From Thalassiosira profunda (taxonomy: Eukaryota; Bacillariophyta; Thalassiosirophyceae; Thalassiosirales; Thalassiosiraceae): 11,968 nucleotides of DNA. Below, one piece after another: positions 1 through 7,511 of this stretch. A model generated the notes under the pieces. It did not search any database, had not been told where the DNA came from, and worked only from the letters and a program-made list of their open reading frames with translations. The DNA is taken from NCBI GenBank assembly GCA_036939355.1, contig JALLAP010000545.1, positions 1 through 11,968 on the forward strand. The letters run 5' to 3'. Numbering within the stretch: position 1 is the first letter of the stretch; each line of letters opens with the position of its first letter. Position numbers and translations under genes: made by a program.

Positions 1-190
1 AGAGCTCGAAGCCCCAATCGCCGCTCGTGGCGTGCAGATCGCTGTGGCACTGGCCACAGTACGCGATCTTGATGCGCACGTCGTGCGGACCAAGCGTGGA
101 CGGGCGCCCGATCTCGATGGGCGCTAGGTTGCCTCCCTTCTCGGTGATGGCGAGGGCGCGGGTGCCCTTGCCGTTGGGGATGGTGGCCAT
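1..190 (-). CDS. Zinc-dependent alcohol dehydrogenase, CAD type (N-terminus only)
   Basis: The reading frame starts at the ATG at 190 and runs off the left edge, giving about 63 residues. It holds the N-terminal part of the GroES-like fold of medium-chain zinc alcohol dehydrogenases: GPHDVRIKIAYCGQCHSDLH, followed by a Gly-Asp-Trp-Gly stretch. The C-H-S-D motif supplies the first catalytic-zinc cysteine and the proton-relay serine; the rest of the site and the NADP(H)-binding Rossmann domain lie outside the window. This pattern fits the cinnamyl alcohol dehydrogenase/YahK branch, which reduces aldehydes to alcohols with NADPH; the substrate cannot be told. In the same frame upstream of the chosen ATG is a hydrophobic, signal-like stretch with no ATG of its own and a TAA stop just before it, so the 190 start gives a protein without a leader. 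Family assignment is firm, start less so. Confidence 0.8.
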   Translation of the reverse strand, partial: MATIPNGKGTRALAITEKGGNLAPIEIGRPSTLGPHDVRIKIAYCGQCHSDLHATSGDWGFEL

Positions 191-458
191 GGTGACGATG
201 GTGGGGTGTCGCTGCGGGCGCGGCGGCGGGATTATGAGCGAGGAAGCGAAGATGTGCTGGTGGGCGGCGGGAGCGCGGCAGAGGGCAATTGCAAAAAAGG
301 CAAGCAGGATCCATCGATCCAATTAGGCCTTTGTCATACGACTCTGTCACTCAGGATCGTTAAGTATTCGACAGGTCATCGCGATCTGCGAAGGTTGTTG
401 CAAACCGCGAGCAAGCAAGCTAGCTCTGCCATTGTAAACCTCAAACCTCAAGCCGAAA

Positions 459-2900
459 TTATCTTCCCCTCTTCTCTGGCGTATCCTTTCTGTTCTTCCT
501 CCTGATCCTCGGCTTGCCGTCCTCTTCCAGGCCCAGGCGTCCCTTCTTGAACATCGACTCCTCGAACCGGGCCCGAGTCGCCTTGTGCTCGTTCCAGAGG
601 CGGTACAGCTCCCGCGCCCTCTCGGACCGCGGCAAGCCGTACTCGTCGGTACCATAGGCCACCATCCGCACGGCGAACCGCGGCTCCGTCGACGACACGC
701 CCTCCAATCCGCTGTCCGGGGTCCATTCCTTCGACAGCTCCTCGCGGAGATCCTGGCCCAGGTCCTCCAGGCCGATGGGTCCATCGGGATCCGCGACCAA
801 GTGCTCCAGTTCCATGCCTTCGAGGAAGATGGGCGTGTACTGCTCGAAGAACGCCTCCCGCTCGGATCCAGGGGCATATTCGTCCAGCACCGCACGGAGC
901 GTGCCCATGCTCACTAGCTTCTGCAGCTGGTCCTCGTACGACACGGAAAGTATCGCCTCCAGCTCCGACATTGACTCTTTCTCCTCCTCGGTGGGGTCCG
1001 TCTTCTCCATGAGCGACAGCAACTTCGCCTGCGCACTGCCACGGTAGTCTTTGAGGAACGCCGCCGCGCCCGTCTCTGATTGCGAACTGGACCAAAGCTT
1101 CTTCGTCTTCTCCATATCGATGGGACGTTCCGAAAGTAGGGAAAGGCGGGTGGCCTCCACATCAATCGACCCAGCATCGGCCTCGGGATAAAGCGTGGCA
1201 ACGTAGTTCTCAATCCATTGCTGTTTTGGACAGAGAAAAGGCAATGTTGTGGTGAGGAGACATCACACAAGCGGTGGAGAAGAGCTGCGAGAAGGGAAAG
1301 AACACTCACATCGAGCTCCTGCTTCCTGTCCACATCCCACGCCTCGTAAGGACTCGAAGCATTCCTCTGCCGCCACACCTGCAGCTCGTCCATGATGGAT
1401 GCCAGCTTCTCCTCCTCGGCGCCCACGTTCTTCTCTTCCTCGCTCTCGTTCTTCTTATCGTCCTCGTCGTCGTCGAAGTTGAAGGTGAACTCGTCGTCTT
1501 CGTCGCTCCCCAAGCTCGCGAGGAGCTCGTTGATGCTCTTCTCGGTGGCGTTCGACTCGTCGTCCAGGCCCGCATCTATATCCCCCCTCAGCCCCATACT
1601 CGCCTCGTCATCATCAGCGCCGGCGCCCTCGCCCAGCGTCTCGGGGAACAGCGCCCCGCGCACCACGACAATGTCCCGCATGCGATCCATCAATCCCCTC
1701 CGGCTCTCTCCGCGGGGCAGATCCTCCATGCCCTCGCTGTAGGCGTCGGTGCCCCCTCCGTCCAGCACCTGCCGCCACGTCGGTTCGTCCATTTGCAGCA
1801 CCTCGCGGGCGATCCAGTGATCGAGCGCGGTGGCCGCGCCGATGGTCCAGCGGGAGTAGGGGATGGAGCGGAGGCGGGCCGACCAGACGTTCAGGGCGCG
1901 GATGGCCCGGGGACGATCGTGCAGGATGGAGGGGAGCGACTTGCCGTCCTCGCCATCCTCCTCTGCATCTCCCGAATTATCGTCGTCCCCTTGGCCAGCC
2001 CTCCATTCCTCCACCTCGTCGGCCGTTGTGTGCCCCCTCCGGCGATTCTTCCGCGATTCCTCCCGCAGCAGCGCCTCCACCTTCTCCACGCTCTCCCGCT
2101 CGGTCATGGCCTTCCCATCTTCGCTGCAGTCATCGTCCAGCATCACCTGCTGCTGCTTCAACGCAAAGGCGTACGCGTTCTCCACCAGCATCGCCTTGCG
2201 TCCCATGGCCGTCGTCAGCGAGCTCGGGTTGGTGAACTTGAGCTGCTTCTCGCGCGCCTTCTCCCGTTCCTCGTCGGCGTTCGCCCCCAACAGCAAGCTG
2301 GAATAATACTCCTCTTCCCGCCTGCTCTCGGTAGGGCTCAAACCGGCCTTGATGCGATCCTCGTGCCTCCTTAAATAATTCTTGACGAGGCGGTCCATGC
2401 TGGGGACGACGGGGGCCTCCGCTTCTTCGGGGAGGCCCAGGCGCTTGCGCTCCTTCTTCATTTTGGCGATGTACCGCCGCTTGTCGGCGATGATGCGCTT
2501 CCGGACGCGGACGGGGGTGCGGGGCGGCATGGGGAGGGGCGGGTTGAGGCTGAGGATCTCGTACTGCAATTGATGATGGAGGTGAAGTTAGTGATGTGTT
2601 GCAATTGTTATGACACATGATGTGCGCAAAAATTATACGAGGACATCTCACCTCGGTGGGATAGTCGATGATGCCCCTCCGCATCTTGAGCCGCTCCTCC
2701 CGCTCCCGCGGATTCAGCGTCTGCTTCGCCTCGGGCACGTCGTGCAGCCCGAGGTAATGCGGCCGCGTCGACGGCGACTTATAAGAGCCGGCCTTGACTG
2801 CAAGCTCGATGTAGCGATGTACCGGGAGGCGCTTTTTCAGGATGCGCCGCATCCCACCCTTGGTCGAGGCCATCCTAGCTATGGGGAGTGAGCGGAGCAT
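459..2900 (-). CDS. Unidentified 754-residue charged protein, three exons, possibly mitochondrial
   Basis: Coding exons are 2652-2900, 1310-2563 and 459-1220 on the minus strand. Both introns are phase 0 with GTGAG donors and CAG acceptors, and both joins keep a long frame open. The N-terminus (MLRSLPIARMASTKGGMRR) is Arg/Ser/Ala-rich with no acid for 25 residues, as in mitochondrial presequences; a second in-frame ATG at 2873 would drop nine residues. Residues 1-150 are strongly basic, with a Lys/Arg-rich coiled stretch (RRYIAKMKKERKRLGLPEE). The middle has two acidic runs, around 270-290 and 435-470, the latter almost all Asp/Glu/Lys. The C-terminal 250 residues are helical and charged and end in a basic tail (KPRIRRKNRK). 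I see no catalytic motif or membrane segment. A mitoribosomal or RNA-associated role is conceivable from composition only; I do not recognise the family. Confidence 0.8.
1221..1309 (-). other. Intron 2 of the 459-2900 gene (89 bases)
   Basis: The donor is CTCGAT|GTGAGTG and the acceptor is CCAAAACAG|CAATGG, phase 0. Without splicing the frame would leave the charged protein and enter an Arg-rich shadow frame; with it, exon 2 joins the 253-residue exon 3. A pyrimidine-rich tract (GCCTTTTCTCTGTCC) precedes the acceptor. Confidence 0.85.
2564..2651 (-). other. Intron 1 of the 459-2900 gene (88 bases)
   Basis: The donor is GAG|GTGAGATG and the acceptor is CAATTGCAG|TACGAG. A CACTAAC branch-point-like sequence lies about 30 bases before the acceptor. 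The intron is AT-richer than the exons and carries in-frame stops if read through, and its removal joins two open frames in phase 0. It contains ATGACACAT on the plus strand at 2610-2618, the motif shared with two other introns here. Confidence 0.85.
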
Positions 2901-2969
2901 GGTGATGGGGACCTATCTCTAGAGCGGGGCCAGTAGGTGCATCAACATGGGCGGCCGCCGCGGCTTACT

Positions 2970-2982
2970 GGGGGGGGGGGGG
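2970..2982. repeat. G13 homopolymer
   Basis: Thirteen consecutive G on the plus strand lie about 70 bases upstream of the start codon of the minus-strand gene at 459-2900, so they read as C13 in its promoter or 5' leader. A GGGC-GGGC-GG run follows within 20 bases. Such runs are length-variable and prone to sequencing error. Confidence 0.95.
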
Positions 2983-3103
2983 CATTTTGCGGGCGGGCGG
3001 CAGACAGACTGGCTACTGGAGGGAGCGAGAGCAACAAGCAGCGAACAGAGCGAACCTGCGAGCTCCTGGTGTTGATCGGTCTGATTACAAAGAGCTTTTT
3101 GCC

Positions 3104-4978
3104 TCATCGCCTTTGCTTTGCTGCCTCCGTCTCGGTCGCGCAGGGCATCACCGGTATCGTCTCCTTGCTAATGTACGCCGCCACATCGAAGCCGTTTCCC
3201 GCGCCGGCAATCGCCCGACGAAACACCGCATCCTGCCCCACGGCCTCGGACACCGTCACCTCCATCGCTTTGACCCCGCGTTTCTGCAAGTAATCGGCGT
3301 CAAGCTTCTCCAATATCTTTCCGTAAAGGTAAACAGCCAGCTCTTCGGCGGTGGAGTGCATGATGGGGAGGAGCAGGCAGTCCTGTCGGGGGAACACGAA
3401 GAACGATCCGTCCTCGCATTTGATGCTGACGGAGCCCGGGTACTTGCTCCGTTTCCGCTTCTTCTTTGTCGGTTTGGCCTTCTTTGGCGATTTCCCCGCC
3501 TCGGCGTCGCAGTCTCCGCACACGTTTGCTGTATCCGCGTCTCCGTCTTCGTCCTCTTCCACCGTGATGGTCAAAACCTCGCTCAGCATCGGCACCAGAA
3601 AATACTCGTTCATCTTTTTGCACACATCTTTGGTCACGCTCTTCACGCAGCCGAAATCCAGGACGTATCCGTCCCTTCCAATATAGTGGCTTCCCAATAG
3701 CTTCACCGAGGCCCGATACGAGTGGCCGTGCAGTCGTTCTCGAAAGCCGGGATAGGCCACGAAGTGCGACGCGTTGAATTTGAAGGTGTCCTTCGACACA
3801 TAGATTTCGAACTGTGTCGTCTGCATTTGCATCGCAGCCAGCTGGTTTTGGTAGTGGGCGATGGCCTGCGATTGGAGGCTGTTCATGTTCAGGGACGCCG
3901 CGAGATGGCTTTGAAAAGCAAGACCGTTGGGAGAGTGCATTTGTGGGGGCATTTGGGCTGGAGCAAAGCTGCGCATGCTGTTCCAGGCCGCAAGTTGGCT
4001 TTGATATCCGTCAAACGCCGACTGCATCTGACCATTCATTGTTGCATTTGCCGCAGAGGTGCGGGCAGAGGAGCCATTTGCCGCCTCTTTCGCCACATTC
4101 CTGCTTGCTGCGTGGGAGTGAGCGACGTCTCCTTTCTCTCGCGGCGTGTGGGCGACGTCTCCCTTTGCAGATCGCTTTGTCATCTCCTGTTGTTTCTTCT
4201 CCTCCCCGCCCCGATGGAAGATGGTCTTCCGCAGCCCCTCGTCTTTCGCAGCGTCGTACTCGCGAATCGCCGCCTCCGTCTCCATGGAGCGATTCGTGTT
4301 CCTCCCCATGTGCGCCCGCATGCCCTCGAGCCACTGCCGCACGCTGATCCGCAGGAACTGATGTTCCTCCGCCGGGGGCGGGTGGTCCACCAGCCACTCG
4401 AGGCAGGCGCTGCAGGTCGTGGGCAGCCCGCTCCGCTGGGCGTCCTTCTTCCGGAACGCGTCGATCGTCGGTACCTTCCCGTGGACGGCGTCCTCTCCCC
4501 TGTGATGCAATGATTGCAATAGCGCCCTCCTGACAATTTCCTTTTGCAAATGGGGCTTGGCGCGCTTCCCCGACGGCAGGACGTCGGCGGGGTGGTACAG
4601 CTGCTTCTTTCCCTTCTCCGTGGCCACCCGCACAATATCAATCTTCTCAAGCTCGGGGAAATCGGGCACGCCGATCCCCATCGCCGCAAGGGTGATGGGC
4701 TTGGTTACCCTCTGGGGCTTGGTGGCCCTGATTTGCTCAATGTCAAAATAAGATTGGGCGCGGAGGGATCGCTTGGGGTAGCGGACGAGCTGCTCGAACG
4801 TTACGTCATGCGAGGAGGGCAGCGGTGATGGTTTGGCCTCCGATTTCTCGTCGGTCGAATCGGGCTGAGGTGAAGGTGCATCCTTTGGCTTGAGCTCCAC
4901 TTTGTCGCCTTTGTCGCTCCCTCCGTTGCCGCCTGCGCCGCCACTGCCTGCAGCGGAGTTGAATGCTGTCGGCGCCAT
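3104..4978 (-). CDS. 6-pyruvoyl-tetrahydropterin synthase-like protein with long N-terminal extension
   Basis: This is a single uninterrupted frame of 624 residues. From about residue 390 to 610 it has the T-fold signature of the PTPS/QueD superfamily. The zinc triad is His405 (in FNASHF), His417 and His419 (in RLHGHSY). It is followed by GYVLDFGCVK and by STAEELAVYLY, whose Glu545/546 match the pterin-anchoring glutamate. Two expected features are missing: no cysteine stands four to six residues before HGH, and the Leu-Asp-His of the catalytic relay is replaced by MNEYFLVPM. A Lys/Arg-rich insert (residues 498-512) sits inside the domain and could be a nuclear signal. Residues 58-250 form an unrecognised basic region; 320-388 is rich in Gln, Met and Ala. 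Classical PTPS is about 140 residues, so this is a large, divergent member. Fold assignment is good; enzymatic activity is uncertain. Confidence 0.8.
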   Translation of the reverse strand: MAPTAFNSAAGSGGAGGNGGSDKGDKVELKPKDAPSPQPDSTDEKSEAKPSPLPSSHDVTFEQLVRYPKRSLRAQSYFDIEQIRATKPQRVTKPITLAAMGIGVPDFPELEKIDIVRVATEKGKKQLYHPADVLPSGKRAKPHLQKEIVRRALLQSLHHRGEDAVHGKVPTIDAFRKKDAQRSGLPTTCSACLEWLVDHPPPAEEHQFLRISVRQWLEGMRAHMGRNTNRSMETEAAIREYDAAKDEGLRKTIFHRGGEEKKQQEMTKRSAKGDVAHTPREKGDVAHSHAASRNVAKEAANGSSARTSAANATMNGQMQSAFDGYQSQLAAWNSMRSFAPAQMPPQMHSPNGLAFQSHLAASLNMNSLQSQAIAHYQNQLAAMQMQTTQFEIYVSKDTFKFNASHFVAYPGFRERLHGHSYRASVKLLGSHYIGRDGYVLDFGCVKSVTKDVCKKMNEYFLVPMLSEVLTITVEEDEDGDADTANVCGDCDAEAGKSPKKAKPTKKKRKRSKYPGSVSIKCEDGSFFVFPRQDCLLLPIMHSTAEELAVYLYGKILEKLDADYLQKRGVKAMEVTVSEAVGQDAVFRRAIAGAGNGFDVAAYISKETIPVMPCATETEAAKQRR

Positions 4979-5050
4979 GTCGATGCGCTGGAGCGGAGCC
5001 GCGCGGCGGAGGCGATCGATGGTGCGCGCGGTGGTGCGGAGTGCGGAGCG

Positions 5051-5096
5051 GAGTTCGGTGGAGTGGTGGTGATGAGTTCGGTGGAGTGGTGGTGTG
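5051..5096. repeat. 23-base tandem duplication in the divergent promoter
   Basis: GAGTTCGGTGGAGTGGTGGT plus three bases (GAT) at 5051-5073 is repeated at 5074-5096, the copies differing only in the last three bases (GTG). It lies 73 to 118 bases upstream of the PTPS-like start codon. It could hold paired factor-binding sites or be a recent slippage product. Confidence 0.9.
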
Positions 5097-5181
5097 CTGG
5101 GCGACGACTAAATGAGTGGCTAGGAAGCTTGCTGGACATCCCGCCGAGCGCCGCGTCAGCAGAGCCGACTTTCCTCGGCGA

Positions 5182-5203
5182 CGATGCATGCACGATGCAT
5201 GCA
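5182..5203. repeat. Exact 11-base tandem repeat CGATGCATGCA
   Basis: Two perfect copies abut at 5182-5192 and 5193-5203. Each contains the ATGCAT and TGCATGCA palindromes. The element lies about 51 bases before the chosen start codon at 5254 and brings three ATG triplets into the probable leader. One of these, at 5184, opens a short upstream reading frame that ends at the TAA at 5211-5213. Confidence 0.9.
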
Positions 5204-5253
5204 GCTCTCATAATTCACGCGGCGCGGCGCTTCATCTCACTCTCTCGATCGCC

Positions 5254-6068
5254 ATGACACCTCTGAGCCTCCCGACGGCGTTCTTGCCGCCGATAGTAGG
5301 TGCCCTCCGTCCGTCGGCCGCTGCCTCGGCATCGGCCGTTTCGCTCTCCTCTGCCGTCGACGCCGCGTCCTCCCTTTCGTCCTCCGCGCAGCTCCTCGCC
5401 GCAACAACTGCCGCAGACGACGCGCTCTCTGCGGTCGACGCCGCGTCGTCCCTGTCGTCCTCCGCGCGTGTCATCGCCACAACAACAACAACGGCCGCGG
5501 ACGACGCACGGGTCTTCGAGGCCGTGGCCCCCGACACCTCCCTTCTGGTGGGATTTGGTGCGGTGGTCATACTCTGCGTCATCGCCGGATCCGTGTGGGC
5601 GAACAGTGTGGTGCCGGTATCGCGGACGAAGCTGGCCATTTCGAAGAGCAGGGGCGAGGTGCGGGAGTATTTGGACGGGCTTAAAGCGTCAGATGCTGCT
5701 GTGGATGATATCGATGCAACAACTGCACTGGAGATGGATGGGCAGACAGTGGATACCAGCGTTGAAAGCGTGGAACAACCCAATGTGGGAGACGGAAGAG
5801 ACTTCGAGCGGTGGCTCTTCTCCGATTGGCTGAACAAACCCGATGCCAAGGGAGGGCGGCAGAAGGAGCCGGCGCTTCCGATTCTGAGGGAGGCAAAGTG
5901 GAATTCGGGAGACAATCCGGTGCTGGTAACGGCGGCCATGTGAGTAATGTTGATATGTTTTATTTGATCGTTGCACTAAATGACACATCTTATGCACAAC
6001 AATTGATAATTGACAGCATGATGGTGGGCATTGTTTTGGCGTCGATTACGGAGAGAGTGGCGACATAA
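5254..6068 (+). CDS. Two-helix membrane protein, probably plastid-directed (two exons)
   Basis: The exons are 5254-5939 and 6017-6068, giving 245 residues. The region from 33 to 85 is an Ala/Ser/Thr/Asp-rich duplication. Membrane segment 1 is about residues 95-117 (LLVGFGAVVILCVIAG). A hydrophilic domain follows with RDFERWLFSDWL and AKWNSGDNPVLV, the best conserved-looking blocks. Membrane segment 2 (about 223-239) is completed only by the small second exon. The style recalls conserved plastid proteins of photosynthetic stramenopiles, but I cannot name the function. The ATG at 5254 has a good context (GATCGCCATGAC). An in-frame ATG at 5188, in poor context, would add 22 residues ending in a hydrophobic run just before TAFLPP, which resembles the A-F cleavage motif of diatom plastid signals. 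The gene is convergent with the F-box-like gene. Confidence 0.75.
5350..5508 (+). repeat. Tandem in-frame duplication inside the membrane-protein gene
   Basis: The 78 bases at 5350-5427 are repeated at 5428-5508 with an insertion of one ACA codon and a few substitutions. Both copies encode SAVDAASSLSSSA followed by a Thr/Ala run ending in Asp-Asp-Ala (residues 33-58 and 59-85). The region precedes membrane segment 1 and looks like a low-complexity spacer rather than a folded domain. Confidence 0.9.
5940..6016 (+). other. Intron of the two-helix membrane-protein gene (77 bases)
   Basis: The donor GTGAGTAAT overlaps an apparent stop (AT|G TGA), and the acceptor is AATTGACAG|CATGATG. Splicing joins AT to C, making Ile229 in phase 2, and continues 16 further residues to TAA at 6066. 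The intron is AT-rich, unlike the exons, and contains CACTAAAT as a branch candidate. ATGACACAT is at 5980-5988. Confidence 0.8.
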
Positions 6069-6195
6069 GCGAAAACCAGGATCGCACAAGGACCCGAAAC
6101 AATCGATTACCTACGGAGAGAGTTGCAACGAACGTGAGCACGGCGTATCTAGCTGGTTAGGTGTGAGGGGTGAAGTTGGGGCGGGAAACTTCGGC

Positions 6196-7291
6196 TCATA
6201 AATTAGTGATGAAACGATGACACTCCCGACATTCGTAGATACCTTTCTCGTCGTCCCCGCCTGAACACTTAATGCAGCAATCAATGTCACAATCTCTGCA
6301 ATAAAAGAAATCCATGCATAGGTACTCTGCAGAAAACCCTGTTGCAATATTCGCACGCGGTCACTGGGCACGCGTTCCCCCCATGGGCACCAGGACACTC
6401 CTGATGCCCATGTTGCAAACAGATGCAGCAAGTGAAATATTCAAGACCGAAATACTCCTCGTATCCCGGTTTCGATATTTCACCCTCTGGGTCCTCTTCA
6501 TATCGATTTAGGCAGACAAATCCCAGATCAAAATCACTTCGGCAATAGAAGCAACGATAATTGCGCGATTCCAAGAGTCTGTTGTATGACTCGAGGAATT
6601 GGTCAAGCATCAGCATGTCTGCTTCGCTTCGTCTGTCATTCCGCCATAAGTTTGGCACGTGTACGTGCTTCAACGAGTTGCCGTCCGCATCCACGATGCT
6701 ACTTAGAATCGGCAGCACTTCGCGTTCGGCGATGCGCGGAGGAGGCTCAATATTCAGGTCATCATGCACGCCGACGAGACTCAAGTCAATCTGCTTCAGT
6801 ACTGTCGAATTGCGAAGCGGGCCCAATCCCCGCCCCGTAATGCTGACACATCCTGCCAATTTCAGTCTTTTCAGCTTCTCTTTGGCGTTGATGCAAACTA
6901 GAATTGTATGAATATCATCGTCCGACAGTTTCGATGCCAAGCTCTTCTCGATTGTTGCAAAGTCAAGGGTTTTGTAGCCATCTTCGTCTAGATCCCGGGC
7001 CTCTTGATCACGCGGACCCCACCCGCCTTCTTCTTCCTCTTGCGGTTGCGACGATTTCACTGTGTCTGACACGGACAGTATGATCTTGCCCATTGCGGAT
7101 GGCTGCCCATTTGCATCACTGTTTGTCCAAGACGACGACGGTGCAGTTATGGCCACGGCAAGCATGACCAACGAAAGCTTGGGCAGATATGTTGCCACAT
7201 CCGCCAACAGGGCGGTGGGCAAATCCTCAATAGGAAATGGCGATGTCTTCAGGCGCTTGCTGCGTCCTGTCGTCGCGTCCAGAGAGCTCAT
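6196..7291 (-). CDS. F-box-like/LRR/cysteine-rich protein with frame break near its C-terminus
   Basis: From the ATG at 7291 the open frame gives 334 residues, ending at 6287. Residues 18-55 (FPIEDLPTALLADVATYLP) look like an F-box or related N-terminal helix. Residues 138-172 form a leucine-rich repeat (LKRLKLAGCVSITGRGLGPL). From 247 there is a cysteine/histidine-rich zinc-binding region including CCICLQHGH and CEYCNRVFC. At Cys321 the cysteine pattern stops, but it resumes in the -1 frame from about 6325 with YCRDCDIDCCIKC and YECRECHRF, ending at TGA 6196-6198. The full gene therefore probably spans 6196-7291 with a one-base deletion, a sequencing error or a small intron. In-frame ATGs at 7405 and 7393 upstream add an Arg-rich leader and are less likely. 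It is perhaps a ubiquitin-ligase adaptor; the family is common in Thalassiosira from memory. Function is inferred. Confidence 0.7.
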
Positions 7292-7511
7292 TTTCGGGGG
7301 GCTATCGCGGCAGGCAGCGTGGCTGAGGCTACGGGGGGCGCGGCGATGGCTGAAGGTGATGGCGGTGTGTGGGTGAAGCCTCCGTAAGGCCATTTTGCCC
7401 GCCAAAATTACTTACTAAGACATGTGCGTGTTGTGATGTTGTGGGAGCGCTCGCCCCCGCACGGAATACAAAGGCTCTTACAATAGCCAGACGAAGGTGT
7501 TGTGTTACTAC

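Larger units (their letters stand above)
4979..5253. promoter_or_regulatory. Shared divergent promoter region of the PTPS-like gene and the membrane-protein gene
   Basis: The 275 bases lie between two head-to-head start codons (4978 minus, 5254 plus) and must hold both promoters and leaders. They contain two separate tandem duplications, at 5051-5096 and 5182-5203, annotated below. I see no convincing TATA box. Confidence 0.5.

Noticed and set aside
1274..2374. Long plus-strand open frame opposite exon 2 of the 754-residue gene
   Set aside because: Leu/Val/His/Pro-rich product typical of the antisense of a charged protein; the minus strand has matching splice sites and a coherent protein.
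6043..6125. Short repeat TCGATTAC...GGAGAGAGT, two copies about 60 bases apart
   Set aside because: Imperfect, short, and the first copy lies in the last exon of the membrane-protein gene; probably chance.
6296..6325. 30-base intron GTACC...TTGCAG at the end of the F-box-like gene
   Set aside because: Too short for a spliceosomal intron and its removal leads straight into a TGA in the retained frame.
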